NCBI GenBank assembly: GCA_033439795.1
Contig: JAUTDP010000009.1
Span: 1,178,001-1,242,000 of the forward strand
Length of the DNA: 64,000 nt
Reading direction: 5' to 3'
Source of the DNA: Sordaria brevicollis
Lineage: Eukaryota; Ascomycota; Sordariomycetes; Sordariales; Sordariaceae
A model generated the notes under the pieces. The model was given only the letters and a program-made list of their open reading frames with translations, made no database searches and was not told the DNA's origin. This document shows, in pieces, positions 35,121-46,848 of this stretch; position 1 is the first letter of the stretch; the number at the start of each line of letters is the position of its first letter. A program made the position numbers and the translations under genes.

Positions 35121-35210
35121 GGGGCCACCCGGGGATTGAACCCGGGACCTCTCGCAAGAATGCTCAGGATTGAACCCTAAGCGAGAATCATACCACTAGA
35201 CCAGCGGCCC
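35121..35210 (-). tRNA. tRNA-Pro (AGG) with an 18-nt intron
   Basis: On the minus strand the acceptor GGGCCGC pairs with GTGGCCC (one G-T pair). The D arm is TGGTCTAGTGGTATGA, the anticodon stem CTCGC pairs with GCGAG, and the loop TTAGGG gives AGG. An intron of 18 nt follows position 37. The T arm is CCGGG-TTCAATC-CCCGG. Confidence 0.9.
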
Positions 35211-36887
35211 TTATTAAGTTGTTGATGTAATGCGCTAGAATCAATTCCTATGTACGAGCTCATACTGGTCCTCCATCATTAGTAACTCTACCCTTCACTA
35301 TCGTCCAACCTCACTCATGTCTACGCCACATCTCCTCGCCCATCCATGATCATACCAGTAAATTATTTGTTCAATTTTTTTTTGTTTATTTCTTTCATCT
35401 TTTTTTTTAACCTACGTTATATATTCGGAACCCGACGATAATGACATAGACCTGACATAGACCGGCGGAACCTTTTGGTTAGACGCTAGGTAGATATCCA
35501 GACAAAGTAGGTAGTTGCAACTGACGGATGACAGTAGAAGCAAGTGACAGCAGAGCAGTGCCGGCGTTTTTAGGGGAATATATGTAGACGGCGTGTAAAC
35601 AATTTAGCGCGCAGACGTCCCTGGAATGAAACCTCCACTGATCGGCTCGAGCCAAGTTCAGCCCTAAATCTTCCATGCCAGGACGTGGGGTGACCACTTT
35701 ATTTTGACCTCTAATTTCCTTCCATTCCCTTCACTGCCCAGTCACTCTTTTCGTCTGGTCTGGAGTCTTAGTAGACGAGAACACAAAATGCAGCTCGACT
35801 TCGTAAACAGATGTGCGTTTTTCACCTGTTACAGGAGTGTGGGGTTCCGTTGTAACCGGAAGGGTGGAGGATCAGACCTAGCAGGACATAGACAGGAGAC
35901 GACACTCGACAAATTCGAGGGCAGAGAAAGTTACCTGGACTTTTGTTTGACGTGTATCGTTATCTAATCGTTTTAATATCAGGAAGCCGACCTTTTTGAG
36001 AATGTTGCTCCGGCTGCAGTGTCGTTGAGGAGGGACTCTTCTTGATTATACCATCCCGCGAGACTAGTCTTCAACCCACAAGGGCCTCTGGCTGTTTCCC
36101 CTCATCCTGCGCTCTTGTCCTGTCACTATTCATGTGTAGTAACAGTACTGAACTGTCATGGTTCAAGGGCATTGCTTCTCGCATTGCTCTCCTACACATG
36201 TCATTCATCGCTGATCAAGGCCTCTTGTAGACCGCACAACCAGGAGGATTCAAACAACACCAATCACAGAATAGACGCATGATCATGATTTGAAACAGAG
36301 CGGAACATTGTGTTCAATTTGTTTCGATGAAGCCACCAATAACCACTCGCTAACAAGCATAAACGCCGACAACCCATGCCCCCTAAATCCCGTTTTGGCC
36401 CTTTCCGGTTTTTGCCAAATGCCCCTGGGTAGTAGTAGTAAAGATATATAGGTCATACACGATTGTGTTTAGAAAAAGAGAAAAAGTCATCAATCAAGAC
36501 ATCCTCCGACGCTCTGTGTCGAGGTGAGTTTGGGGAGCGCCACAAGGCCCAGCCTTCCACTTCCGCCTGGGTATTACCTTCAACTTGTATTGTTGTTGAA
36601 GTTTGTTATTATGAGTTGGGATTGGTGTTTGTGACATCGTTGACGGGACACCGGTTGATCCACCAAGTTTCGAGGAAGAGCCCCTGAGTTGTGCGCGGAC
36701 TCTCATCTTCCGCTCTTCGACCCTGAGAACCCACACCAGAGTGAGAAGAACTTCCTTCGACGGCAACATGGCGCCCTTGGGCCAAAATGCCAGCAAACCA
36801 GTACTTGGCTGCGCTCGCTGCTCCTTTCCGTCAGCTGTCGCCGCCACCAACTTGTCCGCTCCCGAAACCTGGGGTACCGTGCGCCCT
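35211..36887. other. Intergenic, and 3' part of the unspliced hac1 frame
   Basis: 35211-36493 holds no supported gene. It has T-rich runs near 35370-35410. 36494-36887 is downstream of the spliced hac1 stop but is still open in the unspliced hac1 reading frame. Confidence 0.45.
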
Positions 36888-38299
36888 TCAGATGCCACCC
36901 ACCGCAATACCTCCAGCGTCGCATCCATGAGAGGACGCGCCAGGCTGGGGCTGCTGGTAAGGATCTTCCGAAGCGTTCGAATACGTAAGGTTGGGGAGTG
37001 ACGAGTTCGCGGTGGCGCAGAAGTCGGATTGTTGCTGCGGCTGCTGCTCGTTACTGTCTGCGACATTTGAGATCTCGGGGTTGATGAATTGGTCGAAGAA
37101 GTTCTCGGTGTTTGTCGGGAAGTGGAGGGTTTCGGTGTCGTCACCAGCCATACTATAGTCATCAAAATTGCTGGGGCTGGGGGAAGAGAGAAATTCCGTT
37201 TCATAGATGTAGCGATCAGCATCAAAGGTCTCTGGAAGAACGAGGCCATCCATGAAATTGTTGACGCTGAGAGAAGCAGCAGGGAGAGAGGATCCAGCAA
37301 CGGGGTTTGAGACTGCTGGGAGGCTACCAGACACTTGGAGCGAGGCACTTCCGCCGACCGACACGGCAGGTCATCACACAACACCACTGCAGGATGTTGT
37401 GTCGCGTCGGGGGAAGTGTTCACAGCCAAAGTAGAGGTAGCATCCGCAACAGGCTGGGCTGCCGTGGATTGCTCGTTCTCCTCCTCCTCCATCTCGGGAA
37501 TAGGGGTCATTGCTGGAGAGAGAGATGCTGGGTTGACAGTCTCTTCGGTCTTGATTGTAGGGAACAATTGGTCAAGAGAGGCGTCGTGCTTCGAAAGATC
37601 GTGGCCGTCTTGAGATGTAAACAGTTCTTGAGAGAAGGTGACTGGGGTAGGGTTGAGGCCATCGAAGGAGGTTGGTCGTGTGGCAATCGTAGGAGCAACA
37701 CCGTTCTCACGGAGTGCTTGGAGAAGAGTCTGGTTGATCTGTTGGGCCTGGATGAGAAGGGTCTCGAGTTCCTTGTTGCGTCGCTCTAGACCCTCGACCT
37801 CGAGTCTCTTACGTTCTCGAGAAGACTGAGCGGCCCTGCGGTTGCGGAGAACGCGTTCGACGCGACGCTGCTCCTTCTCGTCCTCGGTCTTGGCACGTTT
37901 CCTGTCATGAGGTTAGCACAAGATACAAGGGGTTAAAGAATTTGAGTGTTGTGGAACATACCTAGGTGGGAGGTTGGTCTTGGGCTCTGGAAGAACTTGA
38001 CCCCATGACTTCCTCTTCTTGACAGGCTTCTTCTCAGTCTCGGGCGCCGGTGTCGAAGCGGGCGTCGATCGTGGCGGGATCTGAGGAACTGTGAGAGTTG
38101 CAAGAGCCGTGAGGTCGGTATGGACATCGTCGGCCAAGGAAACCGGCGACATGACGTCAATAGAAGGAGTTACTGATGTCGCGCGGTTGGAACCGAAGAC
38201 TTCAGGAAACATCTCGCCGGGAGTGGCCAGGAGAGACTCGGACGGGTTCTCAAACTTGAGGTTGGCCGGCGAGGGAGAGTGGGCAGCCCAGGAATCCAT
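36888..38299 (-). CDS. hac1: HacA/Hac1-type bZIP activator of the unfolded protein response
   Basis: Exon 1 is 38299-37962 and exon 2 starts at 37901, across a GTATGT...GACAG intron. The bZIP follows at about residues 113-185, with basic region NRRAAQSSRERKRLE and the zipper EGLERRNKELETLLIQAQQ. Without further splicing the frame runs to 36494 (581 residues). Removing 20 nt (37363-37344), between CTGCCG and TCGCTC, joins it to a second frame ending at 36888, giving 443 residues with an acidic, Gln-rich C-terminus. That is how IRE1 activates this family during ER stress. The 20-nt length and CNGCNG site fit the family, but the exact cut is inferred. An in-frame upstream ATG at 38449 lies beyond an A27 tract. 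Confidence 0.88.
37344..37363 (-). promoter_or_regulatory. Candidate IRE1-type unconventional intron of hac1 (20 nt)
   Basis: On the minus strand CTGCCG (37369-37364) matches the CNGCNG loop consensus and is followed by a possible hairpin arm (GAC with GTC). Frame arithmetic requires removal of 3n+2 bases to reach the second long open frame, and 20 satisfies it. It is not a GT-AG intron. The exact ends could shift in register. Confidence 0.6.
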
Positions 38300-38380
38300 G
38301 ATGGGTATCTGCGCCACGATAGGAGGACTTGATGTGTGTTGTGTTGTTGATGTTTGCTGATTGAAGCTATTGCAGTCACC

Positions 38381-38407
38381 TTTTTTTTTTTTTTTTTTTT
38401 TTTTTTT
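38381..38407. repeat. T27 homopolymer upstream of hac1
   Basis: It is read as A27 in the likely hac1 5' leader, about 80 nt before the main ATG. Confidence 0.9.
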
Positions 38408-39134
38408 CTTCAGGTGTGTAATGCTGGTGTTGTGTGGTGTTGATTGCAAACAAACGCTGGTATGTTTCGCTGACAGTAAAGAGGTGCCGTCCTAATTCCC
38501 CAATACTAATACGTCAGAAGATGGAGTATTTGTTAGGCTTGATGCATCGCGGGTAAGGTTGACTCCATCCACGCGTGAGTCAGTAGGCACCAGGATAGTC
38601 CAGGACGCCAAAGGGGAGCCTAGCGGGAAAGAGTCGATGATGGAAGCTGGTTGGTTGTGTGGTGAAAAGGACAGGTGTTGTGTTTGAACAAACTGGGGGG
38701 GACGATGTCGAGTCTGGGCGAGGGGTGGGAGGCCAGGCTGCTTTTATCTTTTGGACACGGTTGCCAGGAAGGGGCTTTGTGCCTCAGGCAGCACAGCCTT
38801 TATTCGTGCTTATTCCTCCAAGCAGTCCAAGGCAGCACGCAACTGGGCGCCGTTATTTCGTCTGATTGGCCACACCGCCGCGCAGATTGACGAAACATTG
38901 GAAACATTGCGGCGCCCCTCTTGGCCTTCGCATCGAGGCTCCAGTTGCCAAAACAGGGAATCGCCGAGAAGCACGCTAGTGGGGCGGCTCATGCCAGTCA
39001 GTGCTGGCAATGCGCAGTCAGGGGTAAGAACGCGCAGAGCAGGGCCGAAGTTCCATCCACCAGCTCCTTCGAGGCCGCGCTTCCCCTCAGCGCACCCCTG
39101 GGCCCCTGAAAGAGCCCCTCAGACCCCTCTGAAC
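38408..39134. other. hac1 promoter region
   Basis: It contains TGAGTCA at 38576-38582, an AP-1/Gcn4(Cpc1)-type palindrome about 280 bp before the hac1 start. The part from 38860 onward is GC-rich. No further gene is supported. Confidence 0.4.
38576..38582. promoter_or_regulatory. TGAGTCA (Gcn4/Cpc1-type) site upstream of hac1
   Basis: This is a perfect match to the bZIP site recognised by Gcn4-type regulators. Functional relevance is inference, since such heptamers also occur by chance. Confidence 0.3.
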
Positions 39135-39407
39135 CTAGCGCCGGCCCTTGGTCTTGGGGGATTTTGACACAAGCACTCCTCCGGTCCTGATGTTGATCAT
39201 GCCCGGGACCTCTTTGTTGAGAGGCGTGCAATCGTCGGGACGGACTTTGTAAAGAGTTCGAAGGGCCCCTCCTACTTTTGAAGCATACGAAACGGGTTGA
39301 GTGGGCTGAGGTGAGATACGGACGGTACATATCTCGTACTTACTCAGGCCCACGGATGGGACAAGCCACGACCTGATGGAGCCAGCTGCAAGAGCGGACC
39401 CGAACAA
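39135..39407 (-). CDS. Possible small protein of 67 residues, two exons
   Basis: Exon 1 (39407-39344) begins with ATG and ends at a good GTAAGT donor. Exon 2 (39274-39135) follows an AAAAG acceptor, and the phases agree, giving 67 residues. The C-terminus, VPGMINIRTGGVLVSKSP followed by KTKGRR, looks protein-like and basic, and the N-terminus is mildly amphipathic, as in a mitochondrial presequence. I do not recognise the family. The unspliced frame is also open, so splicing is not proven. Confidence 0.35.
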   Translation of the reverse strand: MFGSALAAGSIRSWLVPSVGLSKYEICTVRISPQPTQPVSYASKVGGALRTLYKVRPDDCTPLNKEVPGMINIRTGGVLVSKSPKTKGRR

Positions 39408-42400
39408 CGATAGGCACCTCCTTTGACGAACCGTTGTTACTCATCACCAGCAGATACTGAACATCACCAGTTTAACAATCACACCGACAAAACTCGCATG
39501 CATGTCATTGCTGGGAACTGATAGGGACCAGCTAGCAATGCATCAAATAGTTGCAGATCCAACAAACAATTGTCGCCATCTGATCGTCCGACCTCTTCTT
39601 TAACACTCGGACGTTTTGAGCATTGGAATGTTCTGGCAATCGACTATTCATCCCTTGTTCAAGACTCGATTGGGCATGCCTAGGGAAGCTGAAAGAAAGA
39701 CTTTTGAGTCTCTTTGGACAACGCGTAGAAAGGGCACATTCAGAAAACACATGGCAATTTAACGCTGGGACCACCTCCTCCGTCGATAACGCCGCAGCTT
39801 CCGAGGTGCTCCAGACCTCATTGCGTTCAATATCTTCCCAAACTACCATATCGCTGCAAGCAGCAGATTAGAGTGTGGGTTCCCCCAAGGTTATTGCTCC
39901 TAGCCACGCGACTTGATGAGACTATTTCCATCCTTTGTTCCTTTCGGATCACTCAAAGTTCAGCGAGCGCGAGCGCTCGAGTCTTTGACAGCCGGGGCGG
40001 CTCTTTGAACCAGATGTGAAGAAGTCACCCGTCGGTTCTCGATGGATGGTTCAGGCACACCATTAGCCGGTGCCCGGCCCCTCCTGTCGCAGAGATGGCA
40101 CCTTGGTTACCCCGGATGGAAGTCCAGTGAAACAAAGTAAACGGATGGTGACTCCCGAAATGCGGAGTACATGAACTCGGAACCCCTTTCCCCTTTTTGA
40201 TCCGGGATCGTTGCTTTCAGCTCAACCCGACCTCGATCACTTTCATTTCATTTGATTAATTGCCGCTCGATTAATTAACCGAGGCAACATAGGAACACAT
40301 GGGAGGGCACCCAAATTTCACCGAGCCGGGCTCCGGCCATCACCCGATTGATGTCTGTCCGCCTGCAATTCCACGGCGGCCGACCAACTTCCACAAAAAC
40401 CCTCACCCACCCTGCCAGTCAAGGCCGGGGCGGGATGCAGCTCTCACAAACCGGGCCCGGCGACACGAACCGGAACGGCATGACATGATGACTGATGAGA
40501 ACCAAGGATGTTATTTGCGGTGAGTCTGCGGAGTCGCTCTTACGTACACGAACGGAGCAACAATCACCTTCCATGATGGAACCCACAGCCGAGCCGGGAG
40601 CGGAGGCCGCAGGAAAATGGATGGAGTCGAGACCCGTCGCCGGTGTGGAGCCGTTGCAATTGAAAAAAGGCGGGGAAAGCTCTCCAAAGTGGATGTCTCC
40701 CTCCTTTCCCAACTGAACCCAATGAAACAAAAGAGGGGGAAAGTTGAATGAGAGAGCATATGATTCCATCGCCACAAAGACGGGTCGTGATGAAAGTTAA
40801 TTCAAGAGATCCCCCTATTCTCTACTTGAGTCTGGTATAACGTTGATCGTTGTTGTCATCTGAGCAACTATTCACAGCCCTCGATTTACCTCCCTCTATC
40901 TCCCCAAGCTCCCTCTGTAAGCTTTAAATCCCCTCATCCCAAACTCATCGCATTATCAACCGGCACACTATTGCCCCACAAAGGGGCTTTTCGGCCGTTT
41001 GGGGTGTCGCGGCAAAAGAAGGCAGGTCGGAATGCTCCCGCAAACCCCGCCGGAAGCAATGATACGCTATCCAGGGGCAGACGGATTGTCAAGTTGCCTG
41101 TGATAACCTACCTTCCCGAGCTCCCTTGTATCGACTGGTTCGAGAATCTCTATCGAGTATCAGCTTCCGAAGCTCCTAGGGTTCATGCTTTTAGCGTGCA
41201 GTCGGCAATCTGAAAAGCCCCGCTGGGTTGACAAATTCAGGTTAGCATTTGGATTCATTGATAATCTTGCGGTTCTGGTTTCCGTAGCCTCCTCGCGTGA
41301 TCTTTCTTCGAAATCATGATAACTTCAGTTGCTTCTGTGCTCGCGTGAGTCTATCTCTACATACATATCACATGGATAGGAAGACTACTACTGCGTGATG
41401 GAATGAACACACTGTTCACGCGTCGTATGGTAAGGTCGGGACCTTGCAGACTTGTTTTCCCTGCATGAGAAGCAATTTTCGACCATTGCACAAAAGTCGT
41501 TTGAGGTCTCGGTTCAGTTGGTAGGTGTCAACTGTGCATATACATACGTGCGTCGCTTACACGCTCTGCCTCGTTCAGCTTATTGTCACGTTTCCGGCGT
41601 CATTTGTCGCACACAAAGACCAATCATGTCGAGAAACCTGTGCACCTGAGGTGAAGTGAAGCAGGAGGCCTTTGGTTACGGTCTTTCGTCAGCAAATACA
41701 TCGACAGGAAGAGAGAGACGATGGCGAAGATGGAGAAAAAGTCTCCGGCAAGATCCAGCTACGTAGGGGCAAGGTCCGTCCATCTTGTCAATAGCGGCAT
41801 TGCCGATCATCCTCCGCAAAGGGAAGCCAATAAAGTTGAACCCTTCCCCGCCGCTCCGTTGCTGATCGGGGCGCTTGATCCGATCCGGATCTGCCAGCCA
41901 TTCGGATTCTAGGAAGGGCTGAATGGCATCGAGATATGGGCGGATGTGAGTGTGAGAAACCGACCTGGAGGGTTTTTTGGAGAAAATAAGTAACGCCAAG
42001 CCTCGTGGCTTTCCTCTTGTTCCCTGACTTTACCCTGATTCCTGACTTAACTCTGCCGATGTCTTTGTCAACATTCCGATGATGTTGGAATAATTCGTTA
42101 CGGCCCTTTCCTCTTGATTGTTGTTTTGTTTTGTGACCGCTCAAGAATGGATCGTCGCGGCTGTTTCACGATCAATCGAGCCTCCACTCCCTTTCCTCTC
42201 TTTAACTTCCAGGTCGGCAATGTGAAACCGGAGATGGACCGGCGAGTTTGAAGCTGACGAAGCGGCCTTTCGCCCTTATGTTATCAGTGAGAAGATGGGA
42301 TCTTGCGATGATCTCCTCAGTAAGCTCGGTGACTTACCACACCCTCTACAAGGATTTGCACCGTCGTCTGCCTTTACCTTGAGATTTACTCCCTTGTTGG

Positions 42401-44495
42401 GGTTTCTCGGTTCCATTCTCAGCTGTTGCCAATCTCGAGGCCCGCCAGAATAGCTGTTCACAGAGATTGAGTAATAATAGTGTTCGCGGTCTGTTCTCAG
42501 CGCACGTACCGTAGTTCTTTTGTGTGCTCAGCTTCTAGGAAAAATGTTCCAGCCAGGAACACGCGATGGTTGACTTGGTTTGATAGATTTACCCAACTCG
42601 GAATAATATGTCGTGTTTCCGTGCGGGAAGAAAGCGAACTGAAGCGTGAAAGCGGCCCGGGACATTGCAACATTGCATTTTTTTGACGACGATGCATCGC
42701 AGTATTGAGGTACGTAGTAGTGAATGTGATTGTGGAGTTCAGAAGAGATCCAACAACAACGGCGACACTTCCGCAGACTGAAAGATTCCATATGTCTCGT
42801 GTCGTGCTCGTTCGCAGGTTTTCCTGTGTCTCTCTCCTGGCATTGTTTTTCCAGATTGCGGTTGCGGATTACCACACCATGATGGAGTTAAGCAAAATGG
42901 AAGGTGGATGAAGCCGAGATGGAGTGTCAGTCACACAGTGGATGCTCGATTTGTTTGAAATGGTGGCGTTCGCTTACCGCACACTACGATACAGTGTAAG
43001 GAAGGTAAAGGTGCAACGTCCGTCGGCTGGAACAAACCATTTCTTGGCTCTGGAGCCTCTGGACCATTCAGAAGGCTCGAAATGGTGTCGAGTGTGTCTC
43101 TTGAGAGAAGAAAGGAAAGAATGAAGACAGTGGTGTTCCGTCGGTCGCTTGACGCCTCCCCCCGCACCAAAATCTTATCGCTTGTGATCTGAATGAATGG
43201 AACCATCCATCTAAACAAGACCGGATACACGTGCAGAGCCTCCTTTCGCCGCCGCGGCTCAAAAATCTAATGAGAACTACAACCTCATCTCCCCGTCGAC
43301 TCCATCTGTCATCTTGCTACACTAAACCTTTTCCCACATTCATTTCTTGTCCTGCCATCGTGTTTCCTGGCAACGACACTTCCGTGGAGCCACTGCAGCT
43401 TCTAGACTCTTGGGATCACCTTCCGCCTTCCGCTTTCCATATCCGTTGGGATAACCTTTCGGTAGTTTGTTTCCACCCTTGTGTGTGACCCCCAATCTCA
43501 CACACCTCTCCATTCTTCATACTAAACTTAGAAGTTTGTCCACTTTTAACACCATCTCCTCTCTCCGTCTCTCCAGCTTTATCCACGAGTTCCTCCACTT
43601 ACCTGTGGGGTTCCCAACGGGGATCAAGTGACGGCACTTGCCTGGGGGAAGACTAATGACAAATTATATAAATGGGCGGCTTTTCCTTGCATCCCTGTGC
43701 CTTCTTTTTTCTCTGAAGTCTCTGTGACATTTCCTCTTCCTTCTTCTTCTTCAACCGCGTTTGGGACCGTTCTAGAGCCGATGTAGCTAACCCAACACAG
43801 ATCGACCTACACTACCTTTCTCCAACCTGTTCTCCGACTTCACTCGGTCACATACATGCTACGATTACCTATGTTTGGCCCGTACTGTACAGCGAACCGG
43901 TCTCCTGCATCAGATAATCGGATTTCCCGCCTGTGGAAACTCGTTCGGTCTAGCCCAACAGCCGGATTGTTTGCGATGTCCCACGGGCGCTCGCAGGACC
44001 CGGTTAAAGCTAGAGATCTCTGCGCTCCCGGTACGGTCATCCGCTCGTCATCACATCCAAAGACTGGATACCCTTCCACGTCCATCGACCTCCACAATAC
44101 CTGTCACACACCATAACACCATCACGCTAGGGAAAACGCACACAACTTGTGTGATCCCGCTCAAAGAGAAATCCAACATGCCATGGTCGATTTGCATCGA
44201 ATGCCTCTTCTAGGTGTTGTTATGCAGCGCCTTCTAAAGGATGATGAAATTTTTCTTGCTGTTGTTGATCTTTCCCCAACAAAATGCGCTTTCCGATCCC
44301 CGTATGCACCGTTTTGATAACCAGCCATGATGTATGCGTTTCTATAACCCTTGCCGGCCCAACTCCAGAAAAACCCCTCAGCACACCAAGAGAAGCTCCC
44401 CCTCCCAAATGCCTGATCTTTGAAATTTTGTCTCTTTGTTGTTGTTTTTGTTGATGTTGTGTTTTCCATTCACCCTCTAAAAGAGACGAACTCCT
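39408..44495. other. 5-kb stretch with no supported gene
   Basis: Many open frames under 135 codons occur on both strands, none with a family, signal peptide or consistent splice structure. A TATATAAA box at 43665-43672, followed by a CT-rich stretch (43690-43760), looks like a core promoter without an obvious gene. Confidence 0.4.
43665..43672 (+). promoter_or_regulatory. Orphan TATA box followed by a CT-rich tract
   Basis: TATATAAA is followed 20-90 bp downstream by pyrimidine runs (CTTCTTTTTTCTCTG, CTTCCTTCTTCTTCTTC), a common layout of highly expressed fungal promoters. The first open frame after it, 43856-44116, has 86 codons and no recognisable domain. Confidence 0.3.
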
Positions 44496-45262
44496 TTAGA
44501 GAACAGGATCCCAGGTTCCCCACTGGCCCTTGACCACACCCTCGACATCGCTCGTCACCCAACCGCCATAGAAGTCACCGGGCTGGGGCTGTGCGCGCTC
44601 GCCGTCGACATAGCACTCCCAAGGAGAGGCATAGAAGGCAAGGTAGCCCTTGATGGCCTCGTAGCCCTTCGCGGGCTCGTTGTAAGCCCAGATCCTGTTA
44701 GAGATGGTCTCGGCGGCGGAAATGGGGCTCATGATGGAGTAGTATGTCGCGGTGCCCTTCCACTCGCAGAAGGTCGAGCGAGGGGTGGTCGCAAGAGGGA
44801 GGCGAACGAGCGAGGGGGGAATGTAGTAAGCTGCAAGACAGGGAGGAACGAGAGTTAGTGGACGGTTTCCCCAAGCACATATTCATCAGGACCAACGTCA
44901 CAAAGTTGGGGTCTAGGTGACTCCAGCTTGAGCAACGGCAAGACATCCGACATCCACCACCAAGAAACGGGTGAGCCAGGCGGACTTCACATCGGCGACC
45001 TGGGCGTGGCCGTGTGCTGGTTCTGCAGGTGGATGTCGGGACGGGGTGTAACGCTGGAGGAACCCGACGTGGGAACAGGGACTGCGGGAAGGAACGGGGT
45101 GGACTAACTGGGTGGATGATGGGTCTCCAGAACCCAGTACGCCTCACCAGGAGGAACGTCGGCGATGAGCTGACCATGCCACTTGATCTGAATGTGACGG
45201 GGCGCCCTCTCGACCAGCGGGGGGCGCGGGAAGGTCTGCACGTTGAGCTTGCGAATCGACAT
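44496..45262 (-). CDS. DUF427 domain protein
   Basis: Two exons (45262-45109, 44830-44496) give 162 residues. The intron has a GTTAGT donor and a TTGCAG acceptor, and its phase restores THYYIPPS-like spacing (PPTYYIPPSLV). The DUF427 hallmarks are visible: WVLETHHPP, STFCEWKGTATYYS, and the C-terminal YLAFYASPWECYVDGE. Small soluble proteins of this family are widespread in fungi and bacteria and have no established biochemical function. The length is normal for a fungal member. Confidence 0.88.
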
Positions 45263-46848
45263 GATGTTATGGTCGTGTTCCGAGCCGAGCTGTGGTGGAG
45301 TGCGGTTCCTAGCTGAGTGGGAGGCTCCAAGAGAAAAAGGAAAATGGATACCGAGTCTAGAGTCTAAGAGAGTTGTTGTTGGAGAAAAAAAAAGAAAAGG
45401 GCCCAAGACACAAAAGATGAAATGGAGAAGAAGATGGAGCGAGTCAAGCCGGAAAGTCTGGAATCCGTGGTCTATGGTTTTGCTCTAACTTTTGTCCTTG
45501 AAAACGAAAAACCCTTCACTCATATGCTCGGGGGCGCGCGCGAGCCACGAGCAAGCCCGCAGGAGCCACTGGGGGTCGCTGATAAAAAAGTTATCGCAGA
45601 CACTCTGTAGCCAGTCTGAGCCCAGCAAAAGCAGCAACTCACTCAGGTCTCTTTCCGAGTCCGTTGCGAATTGGCGGGACCTTCCTGCCCGTGCACTGTA
45701 CAAGCTAGAGGTACTGTGTGGCTTGATGCCTGCCATGTCCCCGTTCGGAGCTGTCATCCCTTGCTCTGCTGGCTGTTGCCGTAAGGTAGCTCACTTTCCA
45801 GAAAAACCCGCGAGGCCGAGCCAGTTGGCGCTCCCTGTCCGCTCCTTTTCCTGTTCACACTGCATACTTCATCGTCCGTCTGAAATGGCTCCCGCTCGAA
45901 AAGGGCAGAAAAAGCCGCTCCCGATTCTCTCCACCGCAACTGCCGAGACCGTTAGAACATCTATTCGCCGGTTCCGTTCGGTGAACACACCAATGCGGGC
46001 CAACAGCGCAGACCGCCCAACAACGAATGAGGCTCCCGGTTTACCGCTCAATTGGCCAGCGAATGTTACTCGAGGTGCCAAGCGGGACCCTCATTGAGAT
46101 TTGCGGCACTCGGCCAGTTTGGCACACACACTTTGTACGCTAAAAGGGGGAGCACCAGCCACAGCAACTGCGTCATAGCGTGGAATCTGTGGAAAGCGCG
46201 GGCAGGGCGGGGTGGCAATGCAGAGGGCCCACTTTGGCACTTACTACCGCCAGGCCTCCCACCCGGGCCAATCAAGGCTCCGGATTGCGGACGATTACCT
46301 CGCGCTGACAGGCCCGCCGACCAACGGACCTCCCGGATCTTCCCAACCTGAACGCCTTCCCGTCATTTTGAACCCTGTCGTTGGTGTGTCACGCTCGCCA
46401 GGCTCCAGTTTCCCGTGCTCCATTCTGTACGTCGCCGTCCACAGCAGCCCCCCAGCACGCAACAGCGCAGCAAAGCACTTAAGTCTAGCACCGACTTGCG
46501 TAGCACTAACTACCTACGAAGAACGAAGAACACATTTTTGCGAACGACCAAGATATCAGCTGGTATTATTCTATCGGGCGGCTTGTCGACACGTGCGCCA
46601 TACAACCTGTTTCAAACCTGAACCGAACGAACGTATTCCAATCGCCGGCCATCATCTGTCTCGACAACCGTACCCGCGATATCCTACCTACAATCAGAAA
46701 GTGGAAAGAAAAGCCCACCGCCTCAACCTTCATTCGCTGTCCCCGCCGAGTCCTGCGTAGTCACCGACCGTCGCCCCGACCCTAAACCCCCCACCTCCCT
46801 CCATTAGTTCATCGCCGACAGACAGACCACCTCACCGACGATACCACA
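45263..46848. other. Divergent intergenic region, DUF427 to did2
   Basis: This 1.6-kb stretch contains the promoters of both flanking genes. Open frames at 45492-46097 and 46212-46760 (+) lack a domain and are likely fortuitous. The final 60 bp before 46849 are C-rich, as in other leaders here. Confidence 0.4.
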
